Source: Caballeronia insecticola
GTDB lineage: Bacteria > Pseudomonadota > Gammaproteobacteria > Burkholderiales > Burkholderiaceae
Direction: 5' to 3'
Assembly (NCBI RefSeq): GCF_000402035.1
Contig: NC_021289.1
Span: 372,001 to 436,000, forward strand
Length of the DNA stretch: 64,000 nucleotides
Numbering within the stretch: the first letter of the stretch is position 1; each line of letters opens with the position of its first letter. Below, one piece after another: positions 25,034 through 34,978 of the stretch. The notes beneath the pieces were generated by a model that searched no databases, was not told the DNA's origin, and worked only from the letters and a program-made list of their open reading frames with translations. The position numbers and the translations under genes are program-made.

Positions 25034-26506
25034 ATGACGCAAGCATTCTTCAACGAAATGTTCGAGCGCAGTGATCTTGAGGCGCGCGGCGTGTCGGCGG
25101 CGGATTTTCGTGACGTGGGCGCGCCACGCACGCATTACCGAGACTTCTTGCACTGGCTGGCCGCGCAAAGCGATCAGCAAATCGATATCAAACGCGCTGA
25201 AGCGGACCTCAATTTTCGTCGCGTAGGTATCACGTTCGCGGTGTACGGAACGAGCGACGTACCCGGCATCATTCCCGAGCGCACCATTCCGTTCGATGTC
25301 ATTCCCCGCATCTTTCCCGCCGACGAATGGCGCGCACTGGAACGTGGCTTGAGGCAGCGCGTCAATGCGCTCAACCGCTTTATTCACGACATCTATCACG
25401 AGCAAGACATCATTCGCGCGGGGATCATTCCCGAGGCGCAGATCTTGGGCAATGCGCAATATCGGCCGCAAATGCGCGGCGTGAATGTCGCTCGCGATAT
25501 CTACGCGCACATTGCGGGCATCGATATCGTCAGGGCGGGGCAAGGCGAGTTCTATGTGCTCGAAGATAATCTTCGCGTTCCGTCGGGCGTATCGTACATG
25601 CTCGAAAACCGCAAGATGATGATGCGGCTCTTTCCCGATCTCTTCGCGCGCAATCGCGTCGCGCCGGTCGCGCATTATCCCGACTTGCTGCTCGACACCC
25701 TGCGCGCGGCAGCGCCCGCCGCCGTGGAAAATCCGACCATCGTTGTCATGACGCCGGGCATGTACAACTCTGCCTATTTCGAGCACGCGTTTCTTGCGCA
25801 GCAGATGGGCGTCGAACTCGTCGAAGGGCAGGATCTCTTCGTCGATAACGATTATCTGTATATGCGCACGACGCAAGGGCCGCAGCGCGTCGATGTGATT
25901 TATCGCCGCGTCGACGATGATTTTCTCGATCCACTCGTGTTCCGGTCCGACTCGACGCTTGGCGTTCCAGGGCTCATCAACGCTTATCGCGCGGGCAATC
26001 TTTCGCTATGCAATGCGGTGGGCACGGGCATCGCCGACGATAAATCGATCTATCCCTATGTGCCGGACATGGTTCGCTTTTACCTTGGCGAGGAACCCAT
26101 TCTCAACAACGTGCCGACGTGGATGTGCCGCAAGCCCGACGATCTCAAGTACGTACTCGATCACTTGCCTGAACTCGTTGTCAAGGAGACGCATGGCGCC
26201 GGTGGTTACGGGATGCTCGTAGGCCCGGCGTCGACCGCAGCGCAGATCGCGGAATTCCGCACGGTGCTCGAGGCGCATCCGGAAAAATACATTGCGCAGC
26301 CGACGCTCGCGTTATCTACGTGTCCGACCTATGTGGATGCAGGTATCGCGCCGCGCCATATCGATTTGCGTCCGTTCGTGCTTTCGGGCACGGAGGTACG
26401 TATGGTGCCGGGTGGTCTGACGCGCGTTGCTTTACGTGAGGGATCGCTCGTCGTCAATTCATCGCAAGGCGGTGGCACTAAAGACACCTGGGTGCTGGAG
26501 CGCTAA
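25034..26506 (+). CDS. Circularly permuted ATP-grasp protein (predicted amidoligase)
   Basis: The protein has 490 residues from the ATG at 25034, preceded by GGAAGA. It belongs to the circularly permuted ATP-grasp type 2 family (COG2308). The segments YFEHAFLAQQMGVELVEG, RVDVIYRRVDDDFLDPL and GTGIADDKSIYPYVPDMVRFYLG are typical. The glycine-rich ATP loop VVKETHGAGGYGMLVG and the terminal NSSQGGGTKDTWVLE lysine motif are both intact, so it should bind ATP and probably forms an amide/peptide bond. The alpha-E gene 63 bp downstream is its constant partner. The substrate is unknown. Confidence 0.9.
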   Translation: MTQAFFNEMFERSDLEARGVSAADFRDVGAPRTHYRDFLHWLAAQSDQQIDIKRAEADLNFRRVGITFAVYGTSDVPGIIPERTIPFDVIPRIFPADEWRALERGLRQRVNALNRFIHDIYHEQDIIRAGIIPEAQILGNAQYRPQMRGVNVARDIYAHIAGIDIVRAGQGEFYVLEDNLRVPSGVSYMLENRKMMMRLFPDLFARNRVAPVAHYPDLLLDTLRAAAPAAVENPTIVVMTPGMYNSAYFEHAFLAQQMGVELVEGQDLFVDNDYLYMRTTQGPQRVDVIYRRVDDDFLDPLVFRSDSTLGVPGLINAYRAGNLSLCNAVGTGIADDKSIYPYVPDMVRFYLGEEPILNNVPTWMCRKPDDLKYVLDHLPELVVKETHGAGGYGMLVGPASTAAQIAEFRTVLEAHPEKYIAQPTLALSTCPTYVDAGIAPRHIDLRPFVLSGTEVRMVPGGLTRVALREGSLVVNSSQGGGTKDTWVLER

Positions 26507-26569
26507 GGAAAATCAAAGCATCGTTATCCATGCAGCACTAAAGACAACGACAAACAACCGGGAACACCC

Positions 26570-27598
26570 ATGCTGAGCCGTACCGCGGATCATCTCTTCT
26601 GGATGGCGCGCTATACCGAGCGCGCCGAAAACACTGCCCGGATGCTCGATGCAAACTATCAGCTCTCGCTGCTGCCGCAATCCGATGAATACGCGGAACT
26701 CGGCTGGCGCGCGATGTTGTCGATTTCGGAATTGAGCGGCATCTATTCAGCCGCGCATCACGGCATGAAAAGCCGCGAAGTGATCGACTTCATGGCGCGC
26801 GATATTTCGAATCCGTCGTCGATTGTCAGTTGCCTGCGCGCTGCGCGTGAGAACGCGCGGGCCGTGCGCAGTTCGACCAACAGCGAGCTGTGGGAATCGC
26901 TCAACACGACATGGCTCGACTGTCAGCGCATGTTGGCCGACGGCATCCTTGAGCGCGAGCCGTACACGTTCTTCGAATGGGTCAAGTTCCGCTCGCATCT
27001 TTCTCGCGGCGTGCAGCTCGGCACGCTGGTCAAAGATGACGCGTTCTACTTCATGCGCCTCGGGACTTTCATAGAACGCGCGGACAATACAGCGCGCATT
27101 CTCGACGTGAAATTCGAAATGATGGAGCAACGCGCCGATACCGCCGCACAACCGTTCGATTATCACCACTGGACAGCGGTGCTCGGATCAGTATCGGGCT
27201 TCGAGGTCTATCGCCGTGTTTATCGCGATGTCATCACGCCGGAGCGGGTTGCGGGTTTGCTGATTCTTTACGGCGAATGGCCGCGTTCGCTTGCGGCAAG
27301 CATCGCGGAGGTCGAGCTGCTGATCGGTCACGTCACTAAAGGACGCGATACGGAGGCCGCGCGCTTAGCCGCGCAATTGAGCGCGGAGCTAAAGAACGGG
27401 CGCATCGGCGACATCCTTAAAGGCGGGCTGCACGCATATCTGGTGGATTTCCTGGCGCGCGTGAATGATCTTGCGGGCCGCGTGAGTCGCGAATTCCTTT
27501 TGCCGATTGCGCCGGAAGAACCGCCGGCGCCCGAGCAAACGCAATCACAAACGCAATCGCAAACACAGTCGCAGTCTCAAACGCTAAGCAAAGGCTAA
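26570..27598 (+). CDS. Alpha-E domain protein
   Basis: A 342-residue, almost wholly helical protein of the alpha-E family (COG2307/DUF403). It starts with the signature MLSRTADHLFWMARYTERAENTARMLD and has a second RAxNTARILD helix at about residues 170-180. It is found next to circularly permuted ATP-grasp proteins and probably forms a complex with them. The last 20 residues are a low-complexity Gln/Ser/Thr tail, encoded by CAAACGCAATC-like direct repeats that may vary in number between strains. It converges on the metallopeptidase gene with 10 bp between stops. Confidence 0.9.
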   Translation: MLSRTADHLFWMARYTERAENTARMLDANYQLSLLPQSDEYAELGWRAMLSISELSGIYSAAHHGMKSREVIDFMARDISNPSSIVSCLRAARENARAVRSSTNSELWESLNTTWLDCQRMLADGILEREPYTFFEWVKFRSHLSRGVQLGTLVKDDAFYFMRLGTFIERADNTARILDVKFEMMEQRADTAAQPFDYHHWTAVLGSVSGFEVYRRVYRDVITPERVAGLLILYGEWPRSLAASIAEVELLIGHVTKGRDTEAARLAAQLSAELKNGRIGDILKGGLHAYLVDFLARVNDLAGRVSREFLLPIAPEEPPAPEQTQSQTQSQTQSQSQTLSKG

Positions 27599-27608
27599 AC
27601 GCGTGCCC

Positions 27609-28676
27609 TTAACGCTTGGCCGCCGCCGCAACGACGCGATGCACGAAACGCAGCTTGTCGATGACCGCGGGCGGCAGCGTGAACGGATATCCGTCCGGCA
27701 TGCCGAGGCTGCGATTGAGGCTGTTGAGCACATAAGTCAGCGGAAACCAGCGCTTCATCAGATTATCGAAGGTCGTCTCTTCGACTGGCGTCTGATCGGT
27801 GAGCGTCGGCTCATGCGGGCTGTCGGGCACGAGGACGAGACCGCACGAAACCGCCGTGTCGAGCGTGTCGACGATGTGCAGATAGTGCGCCCACGTCTCA
27901 GCCCAGTCTTCCCACGGATGCATCGTGGCATAGGCGCTGACGAAGTTGTCTTCCCACTGTGCGGGCGGCCCCGCCTGATAGTGACGATCGAGTGCGGCGC
28001 CATAGTCGGCTTGTTCGTCGCCGAATGCCGTGCGAAACGGCGCGATGCGCGCGGTATCGGCGATCAGTCGATCGAAGAAATAGTGGCCGGATTCATGACG
28101 GAAATGGCCAAGCAGCGTGCGATACGGTTCGTGAAGCGAAGAGCGTGTTTTCTCGCGATGTGCATCGTCGGCTTCGGCGATGTTAAGCGTGATGATGCCG
28201 TCGTTATGGCCCGTCATGACGCCATGACCTTGCGCGTCGCCTTCGAGAAACTGAAATTCGAGGCCGCGCTCGGGATCTTCCTGACGCGACTTAACGGTCA
28301 GGCCCAGTTCGGCAAAGGTGTACAGCAGACGACGCTTGGCCGCTTCGATGCGATACCAGTAGAGACGGTTCTCCGGAATCGCGAGGTTCGGAATGGTGCT
28401 CGTCAACTGACACGAGCGACAGAGCGGATCCGTGCCGGCTTCGGGCGCAGGCACGACCCAGTTGCAGATGTTTTCGATGGCGTAGTTATGGCACGGCTGA
28501 TAAAGCGCGTCTTTTGCAAGCGGGTGCAGGCTGCGCCAGCGTCCGTCGTCGGTTTCGTCGAATGCGCTGATCTGATTGATTTCGGGCACGTAACCGAGCC
28601 GCGTGCCGCAGTTCTCGCAATGCGTGTTTTCGAAGAACACCAACTGGTCGCAACGGTTGCAGTGAAAGGTCTTCAT
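27609..28676 (-). CDS. Zinc-ribbon and HExxH metallopeptidase-like protein (COG4307 type)
   Basis: The protein has 355 residues from the ATG at 28676. The N-terminus carries a zinc ribbon with Cys6/Cys9 and Cys20/Cys23, then a second Cys set (62, 71, 86, 89). His194-Glu195-Ser-Gly-His198 in HFRHESGHYFFDRL is a zincin active-site motif, with an acidic segment downstream (EDWAETWAHYLH) that could give the third ligand. There is no signal peptide, so the protein is cytoplasmic. It is inserted on the opposite strand between the two ATP-grasp modules, and family members recur beside alpha-E/transglutaminase genes, so a processing role in the same system is inferred. Confidence 0.8.
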   Translation of the reverse strand: MKTFHCNRCDQLVFFENTHCENCGTRLGYVPEINQISAFDETDDGRWRSLHPLAKDALYQPCHNYAIENICNWVVPAPEAGTDPLCRSCQLTSTIPNLAIPENRLYWYRIEAAKRRLLYTFAELGLTVKSRQEDPERGLEFQFLEGDAQGHGVMTGHNDGIITLNIAEADDAHREKTRSSLHEPYRTLLGHFRHESGHYFFDRLIADTARIAPFRTAFGDEQADYGAALDRHYQAGPPAQWEDNFVSAYATMHPWEDWAETWAHYLHIVDTLDTAVSCGLVLVPDSPHEPTLTDQTPVEETTFDNLMKRWFPLTYVLNSLNRSLGMPDGYPFTLPPAVIDKLRFVHRVVAAAAKR

Positions 28677-28840
28677 CGTGTGGTCGGAAGAGGTGGGGTC
28701 GCGCGTCGTGCGCGTGCGGTGTGGGCTTAAGAGTCGCAAACATCGTGCCGCAAAGCCATCGTCTTTTCCGTGACAAGCAAATAAAGCGTGTGCGGACCGC
28801 CGCCTGCGCGCACGGCGTCATTTGAACAAAGGAGTACGGT

Positions 28841-31800
28841 GTGTCCATTCGCGTCGCGTTGAACCATGTCACGCATTATCGCTACGACCGCCTGGTCGGT
28901 CTCTCGCCGCAAGTCGTGCGCTTGCGGCCGGCGCCTCATTGCCGCACGCCGATCGTGTCGTATTCGATGCGCGTCGAGCCGGAAAATCATTTCATCAACT
29001 GGCAGCAGGACGCATTCGCGAACTATCAGGCGCGTCTCGTGTTTCCCGAGAAGACGCGCGAATTCAAGGTGACGGTCGATCTCGTCGCCGAGATGGCCGT
29101 CTATAACCCGTTCGACTTTTTTCTGGAGCCGACGGCCGAGAAATTTCCGTTCACGTATGCCCCGGAATTACTGCACGATCTTGCGCCTTACATGGTCAAG
29201 CGCGAGTTGACGCCGCGCTTTGCGGCATTCGTCGAAAGTATCGACAGAACGCCAACCGCCACGATGGATTTTTTGGTCGGCCTGAATCAGCGGCTGGCGC
29301 ACGAGATTCGTTATCTCATCCGCATGGAGCCGGGCGTGCAGACGCCGGAGGAAACGCTCGAAACCGCGGCGGGATCGTGCCGCGACTCGGGCTGGCTGCT
29401 CGTCGAGACATTGCGCCATCTCGGTCTTGCCGCGCGCTTCGTTTCAGGCTATCTGCTGCAACTCGCGCCGGACACCAAATCGCTCGATGGCCCCAGCGGC
29501 ACCGAAGTCGACTTTACCGATCTGCACGCCTGGTGCGAGGTGTATCTGCCGGGCGCAGGCTGGATCGGTTTCGATCCGACATCGGGGCTACTCGCGGGCG
29601 AAGGGCATATTCCGGTCGCCTGCACGCCGGAACCCGACAGCGCCGCGCCCGTCTCCGGTGCGGTGGAAAAGTGCGAAGTCGAATTCGCCCACACGATGTC
29701 GATCGAGCGCGTGCTCGAAACGCCGCGCGTGACCAAGCCGTACACCGAGGAAGACTGGAGCTCTGTGTTACGCATGGGCGAGCAGGTCGATGCGCGACTC
29801 GACGCAGCCGACGTGCGTCTGACGATGGGCGGCGAGCCGACCTACGTTGCCGTGCGCGACCGCGACGCGCCCGAATGGAATACGGATGCGCTCGGCCCGA
29901 CGAAGCGCTCCTATGCGGTCTCGCTGATCGAAAAGCTGCGCGCGGAGTACGGCGCGAGCGGCTTTTTGCATATCGGTCAAGGCAAGTGGTATCCGGGCGA
30001 GCAGTTGCCCCGCTGGGCGCTGTCGCTGTTCTGGCGCGCGGACGGAGAACCGTGCTGGCACGATCCCGCGCTCTATGCGGACGAGCGGCAGCCCGCGTCG
30101 TATACATCGGACGATGCCGCGCGCTTCATCCGCCATCTCGCCGGAAAATTGTCTTTGGATTCAAAATACATTCAACCAGCCTTCGAGGACAGCTGGTATT
30201 ACCTGTGGCGCGAGCGCCGTTTGCCGGTGAATGTCGACCCGTTCGATTCGCGGCTCGACGATGAACAGGAGCGCGCGCGCCTGCGCCGCGTGTTCGATGC
30301 CGGCCTGCCGTCGGTGACCGGTTACGTGCTGCCGATCTCGCGCGAAGAGGCATCCGCGACGCAGCCGGGCCGCTGGATAAGCGGCTCCTGGTTCTTCCGG
30401 GATGACCGCATGTACCTGACGCCGGGCGATTCGCCGATGGGCTACCGGCTGCCGCTCGATTCGCTGCCGTGGGTGTCGCCGGCCGATTACCCGTGGCAGC
30501 ACGAGCACGACCCGTTCGCACCGACGACCCCGCTGCGCACCGCGGCTGAATTACGCATGCAATATGCCGATATGGATGTTGAATACCGCATGCAAAATGC
30601 CGGTGCAAGCGCGTCCGGGCGCCCGAGCGCTTTCTCCGGTGCGCCGGGTTCGTCAAATTCTTCAGGCGCGTCTGGAGACCGCATGCCCCGGCGCGGCGAA
30701 TCCGCCGGTGCGTTCACTCGCACGGCGTTGTGCGTGGAAGCGCGCGATCCGGCGCGCGCGGCGGGACCCAAGGCCGAAGCCGATGCACTGAAAAAGCTCG
30801 GCAACGGCAACAAGCTCATGCACGTCTTCATGCCGCCGGTGACGGCGCTCGACGACTATCTCGATCTGCTTGCCGCCGTCGAGGCGACCGCCGCCGATCT
30901 CGGCATACCGGTGATCGTCGAAGGTTATCCGCCGCCGCGCGACGCACGTCTCAAGATGCTGCAAGTGACGCCCGATCCCGGCGTCATTGAAGTGAACATT
31001 CATCCGGCGGCAAACTGGAACGATCTCGTCGCGCATACCGAGTTTCTCTATAACGCCGCACACGAAACGTATCTGAGCCCGGAAAAGTTCATGATCGACG
31101 GGCGTCACACGGGCACGGGCGGTGGCAATCACTTCGTACTCGGCGGCGCGACACCGGCCGACAGCCCGTTCCTGCGCCGCCCCGATTTGCTGGCAAGCCT
31201 GATCGCCTACTGGCTCAATCATCCGTCGCTGTCGATGCTGTTTTCGGGTTTGTTCATCGGACCGACGAGTCAGGCGCCTCGCATCGACGAAGCACGCAAC
31301 GATCAGGTCTATGAACTGGAGATCGCGTTTGCCGAGCTTCAGCGCCAACTCGATCAACTCGGCGGACGCGGCACGGCGACCGTGCCGCCGTGGCTCGTCG
31401 ACCGCATTCTGCGCAACATCCTCATTGACGTAACGGGCAACACGCACCGCGCCGAATTCTGCATCGACAAGCTGTATTCGCCCGATGGCCCCACGGGCCG
31501 TCTCGGTCTGCTCGAATTGCGCGGCTTCGAAATGCCGCCGCACGCACGCATGAGTCTCGTGCAGCAATTGCTGCTGCGTGCACTCGTCGCGCGTTTCTGG
31601 GAGAAACCCTACACGGCGCGCCTCACGCGTTGGGGCACGGAACTGCATGACCGCTTCATGCTGAGCACCTTCGTGCAGATGGATTTCGACGACGTACTCG
31701 CCGAACTGCGCGATGCCGGCTTTGGATTCGAGCGCAGCTGGTTTGCGCCGCACTTCGAGTTCCGCTTTCCGCTCGTCGGTGAATATGACACGAGCGGTAT

Positions 31801-32305
31801 CTCGCTGACCATCCGCAACGCGCTCGAGCCATGGCATGTGATGGGCGAAGAGGGCGCGACCGGCGGCACCGTGCGTTATGTGGATTCGTCCGTCGAGCGG
31901 CTCGAGGTGCGTGCGCTCGGCTTGAATGGCGACCGCCATGTCGTGACCGTGAACGGCGTGCCGCTACCGCTGCAATCGACAGGCCGTGTCAGCGAATACG
32001 TCGCCGGTGTGCGTTTTCGCGCGTGGTCGCAGTCGGCGTCGCTGCATCCGACCATCGACGTGCATGCACCGCTGACCTTCGATATCGTCGATACATGGAC
32101 GGGCCGCGCGCTCGGCGGCTGCCAGTATCATGTTGCGCATCCGGGCGGGCGCAACTATCAGACGTTCCCGGTCAACGCATACGAAGCGGAGAGCCGGCGG
32201 CGCGCGCGCTTCTTCGCGACGGGGCACACGCCCGGCGCAATGCGCATCGATGCGCGTGAACGCAGCCTCGAATTTCCGTTCACGCTCGACCTGCGCTATC
32301 GTTGA
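28841..32305 (+). CDS. Transglutaminase-like domain fused to DUF2126
   Basis: A 1154-residue protein. The GTG start at 28841 follows AAAGGAG by 6 bp. The N-terminal ~270 residues are a transglutaminase-like cysteine-protease fold with the full triad Cys180 (GSCRDSGW), His229 (DLHAWCEVY) and Asp245 (GFDPTSG). The rest is DUF2126 (COG4196), beginning near RLTMGGEPTYVAVRD. A linker at about residues 570-640 is Ala/Gly/Ser rich and contains two ATGCAA-type repeat elements in the DNA, which looks like an in-frame insertion. It probably cleaves or transfers on the product of the neighbouring ATP-grasp enzymes. Confidence 0.9.
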   Translation: MSIRVALNHVTHYRYDRLVGLSPQVVRLRPAPHCRTPIVSYSMRVEPENHFINWQQDAFANYQARLVFPEKTREFKVTVDLVAEMAVYNPFDFFLEPTAEKFPFTYAPELLHDLAPYMVKRELTPRFAAFVESIDRTPTATMDFLVGLNQRLAHEIRYLIRMEPGVQTPEETLETAAGSCRDSGWLLVETLRHLGLAARFVSGYLLQLAPDTKSLDGPSGTEVDFTDLHAWCEVYLPGAGWIGFDPTSGLLAGEGHIPVACTPEPDSAAPVSGAVEKCEVEFAHTMSIERVLETPRVTKPYTEEDWSSVLRMGEQVDARLDAADVRLTMGGEPTYVAVRDRDAPEWNTDALGPTKRSYAVSLIEKLRAEYGASGFLHIGQGKWYPGEQLPRWALSLFWRADGEPCWHDPALYADERQPASYTSDDAARFIRHLAGKLSLDSKYIQPAFEDSWYYLWRERRLPVNVDPFDSRLDDEQERARLRRVFDAGLPSVTGYVLPISREEASATQPGRWISGSWFFRDDRMYLTPGDSPMGYRLPLDSLPWVSPADYPWQHEHDPFAPTTPLRTAAELRMQYADMDVEYRMQNAGASASGRPSAFSGAPGSSNSSGASGDRMPRRGESAGAFTRTALCVEARDPARAAGPKAEADALKKLGNGNKLMHVFMPPVTALDDYLDLLAAVEATAADLGIPVIVEGYPPPRDARLKMLQVTPDPGVIEVNIHPAANWNDLVAHTEFLYNAAHETYLSPEKFMIDGRHTGTGGGNHFVLGGATPADSPFLRRPDLLASLIAYWLNHPSLSMLFSGLFIGPTSQAPRIDEARNDQVYELEIAFAELQRQLDQLGGRGTATVPPWLVDRILRNILIDVTGNTHRAEFCIDKLYSPDGPTGRLGLLELRGFEMPPHARMSLVQQLLLRALVARFWEKPYTARLTRWGTELHDRFMLSTFVQMDFDDVLAELRDAGFGFERSWFAPHFEFRFPLVGEYDTSGISLTIRNALEPWHVMGEEGATGGTVRYVDSSVERLEVRALGLNGDRHVVTVNGVPLPLQSTGRVSEYVAGVRFRAWSQSASLHPTIDVHAPLTFDIVDTWTGRALGGCQYHVAHPGGRNYQTFPVNAYEAESRRRARFFATGHTPGAMRIDARERSLEFPFTLDLRYR

Positions 32306-32353
32306 ACGCACAATCATCATTCGAATAAATTCGAATAAAGAACCGAGACGACT

Positions 32354-34978
32354 TTGGCTTATCAATCGAGCTTGCCCTTCGACATTGCCGCCGCCCGCGT
32401 CGATGCCCTCGCGCTGCTGCGCACGCTGCCTGCGCGCGAAGGGCACTGGGACGAGTTGCGCGATGCGTCGGGGCAGTTGCGCGAGCCGTGGCGTCAGTTC
32501 TTCGAATTGCTCGGCGAGCAGGGCATCGCAAGGCTCGACGATGGCGTTGCCGCGGTCGCGCAACAGGTGCGCGATAACGACATCACCTATAACGTCTATG
32601 CCGATAACGGCAAGCCGCGCGCGTGGTCGCTCGATCTTCTGCCGCTCATCATCGATGAACAGGAATGGGCGGCGATCGAACGCGGCGTCGCTCAGCGCGC
32701 GCGTCTGATGGAAGCGATCGTCGCCGATGTGTACGGGCCGCAGACGCTGCTTCATCGCGGTCTTCTGCCGGGCGCGCTCGTGTTCGGTCATCCCGGTTAT
32801 CTGCGTGCGGTGAAGGGCTTCGTGCCGCCGCTCGGCCGCTTTCTGCAGATCGTTGCTGTGGATCTCGCGCGCACGCCGTCGGGTGCATGGACCGTCATCG
32901 CGCATCGTACCGAGGTGCCGTCGGGTCTCGGCTATGCGCTGGAAAACCGGCTGATCGTCGCGACCTTGTTCGCCGATCCGTTTCGCGCGATGCGCGTGAG
33001 CCGCCTCGCCGCGACATATTCGCAACTCATCGCGACGATCGCGCAAGCCGCACGCGCCACCATGCGCGACGACGAAGGCGGACGCACCGACGCATCGAAC
33101 GATGCGCCGCATATTGCGCTGCTGAGCCCGGGCCCCTTCAGCGAGACCTACTTCGAACATGTGTTTCTCGCGCGCTATTTCGGCGTGACGCTCGTCGAAG
33201 GCAAGGACCTCACGGTGCGTCACGACAAGCTCTATCTCAAGACGCTTGCGGGCTTGTCGCGCGTGCATGCCGTGTTGCGGCGTCTCGACGATGCGTTCTG
33301 CGACCCCGTCGAATTGCGGGCGGATTCGAGCATCGGCGTGCCTGGTCTCTTGCAGGTGATGCGCGCGGGCAACGTGATGGTGTCGAACGTGCCGGGTGCG
33401 GGCTTCACCGAGTCGCCTGCGCTCAATGCATTTTTGCCGGGCATCGCACAGGCGCTGCTCGGTGAAACGCTCGAATTGCCGACTGTGCCGACATGGTGGT
33501 GCGGCGAGGAAGCAGCGCGCAATGAAGCATTCGAATCGATGGACAGCGCGCTCATTGCGCCGACATGGCCGGGCGCGCAGGCCGATCAGGCGCCCGGCAT
33601 CGATGCGGGCGTGCAGGAACTGGCCGCATGGCGTGAACGAATCGAACGCGCGCCGGATGTATTCACGATTCAGGAGCACCTGCCGTTTTCCAGCGCGCCG
33701 CGCTTTCACGATGGCGCATTGGGCTCGCGTCCGTGTGTCTTGCGCGCTTATGCGATCGCGGATATCGATGGAAGCTGGAGCGTGATGCCTGGCGGCTTCA
33801 CACGCCTTGCGGCCGATCGACGCGCGACCGTGTCAATGCAATTCGGCGGCAGCAGCGTCGATACATGGGTGATGTCGAGTCAGCCGGGCGGTGCCGTGTC
33901 GCTGCGTCCGACGCCGATCAAACCCGGTGATCTGCGCAAGCATCGCACGGTGTCGAGCCGCGCGGCGGAGAATCTGTTCTGGGCCGGTCGCTATGGCGAA
34001 CGCGCCGAAAACAATGTGCGGCTGTGTCGTTTGCTGCTCGGCATGCTGGACGGCAGCGACGCGGAAGAACTCTTTCCGACGCTTGCCGAACTCGCATCGC
34101 AGTGCGGGCTGATTCCATCGGTCGATACGCTTGCGCGCAGCACGCCGCAAGCATTCGAACGAGTGCTGCTGGCGGGACTCACGGAGTCCAGCCGCGCGAC
34201 GAGCATCGGCAGCAATCTCGCGGATCAGGTGCGTGCATGCGGCGAGATACGCGATCGACTCTCGACCGACCATTGGCGCACGATCCTCGCATCGCGCAAC
34301 GACTTCCGCGATGCACTCGAACGTCTTGCACTCGCCGATATCGATGCAGAGGGCATGCCGCGCATCGGCCGCGATTACGATCGTGTAATGCTCGCGAATG
34401 CACTCGAACATCTTTCGACGCAGTTGTGCGCGATCAGCGGCGCGCAAGGCGATCGCATGACGCGCGACGAAGCGTGGCGTCTGTTGTTCATCGGGCGGCA
34501 TATCGAACGCGTCGCGACCATGTCCACGTTTCTGCGCGTGGTCGCCGAGCGCGGCACGCTTGCATCGCCGGCAGGTTTCGACCTGCTGCTGCAACTCTTC
34601 GACAGCACGCTCACGTATCGCTCGCTTTATCCGGGAAGGCTCGAAGTTCCGGCGCTGATCGATCTGATCGTCGTCGATCAAACCAATCCGCGCGGGCTCT
34701 ATGGCGTCTATGCGCGTCTGCGCACGAAGCTCGATGAGATCGCAGCCGCTGCGGGCGGCGCGCGCCGCGTGCAGGCCTCGCGCTTCGCGGACCTGCTCAC
34801 GCATGCCGATGCGTTGCCGCAACTCGCGGCGCTGTGCGAGACGAACGAAAGCGGCGGCTACCCTGCGCTGATCGCCGTGTGCGACAGACTCGTTGCGTCC
34901 GTGAGCGCAGCGTCGAGCGAAGTGAGCGCGCGATACTTCAGTCACGCGAATACGCTTGCCGCGCAGGTGTCGGCATGA
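32354..34978 (+). CDS. Fusion of circularly permuted ATP-grasp domain and alpha-E domain
   Basis: This 874-residue protein starts at a TTG at 32354; no in-frame ATG lies near the conserved start, and the ribosome site is weak. Residues 1 to about 500 match the ATP-grasp protein at 25034 (YFEHVFLARYFGVTLVEGKD, DSSIGVPGLLQVMRAGN, VMPGGFTRLAADRRA). Residues from about 532 match alpha-E (AAENLFWAGRYGERAENNVR). The glycine-rich KETHGAGGYGM loop is replaced by unrelated Pro/Ala-rich sequence, and the terminal GGGTKDTW reads GGSSVDTW, so canonical ATP binding is doubtful. It lies 48 bp after the DUF2126 gene. Confidence 0.88.
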   Translation: MAYQSSLPFDIAAARVDALALLRTLPAREGHWDELRDASGQLREPWRQFFELLGEQGIARLDDGVAAVAQQVRDNDITYNVYADNGKPRAWSLDLLPLIIDEQEWAAIERGVAQRARLMEAIVADVYGPQTLLHRGLLPGALVFGHPGYLRAVKGFVPPLGRFLQIVAVDLARTPSGAWTVIAHRTEVPSGLGYALENRLIVATLFADPFRAMRVSRLAATYSQLIATIAQAARATMRDDEGGRTDASNDAPHIALLSPGPFSETYFEHVFLARYFGVTLVEGKDLTVRHDKLYLKTLAGLSRVHAVLRRLDDAFCDPVELRADSSIGVPGLLQVMRAGNVMVSNVPGAGFTESPALNAFLPGIAQALLGETLELPTVPTWWCGEEAARNEAFESMDSALIAPTWPGAQADQAPGIDAGVQELAAWRERIERAPDVFTIQEHLPFSSAPRFHDGALGSRPCVLRAYAIADIDGSWSVMPGGFTRLAADRRATVSMQFGGSSVDTWVMSSQPGGAVSLRPTPIKPGDLRKHRTVSSRAAENLFWAGRYGERAENNVRLCRLLLGMLDGSDAEELFPTLAELASQCGLIPSVDTLARSTPQAFERVLLAGLTESSRATSIGSNLADQVRACGEIRDRLSTDHWRTILASRNDFRDALERLALADIDAEGMPRIGRDYDRVMLANALEHLSTQLCAISGAQGDRMTRDEAWRLLFIGRHIERVATMSTFLRVVAERGTLASPAGFDLLLQLFDSTLTYRSLYPGRLEVPALIDLIVVDQTNPRGLYGVYARLRTKLDEIAAAAGGARRVQASRFADLLTHADALPQLAALCETNESGGYPALIAVCDRLVASVSAASSEVSARYFSHANTLAAQVSA

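Noticed and set aside
27535..27595. Tandem CAAACGCAATC-like repeats as a mobile or CRISPR element
   Set aside because: They encode the Gln/Ser/Thr tail of the alpha-E protein in frame and are a simple low-complexity end.
31964..33709. A 581-residue minus-strand open frame across two genes
   Set aside because: It is antisense to the DUF2126 and ATP-grasp fusion genes and crosses their boundary. It has no ribosome site or domain.
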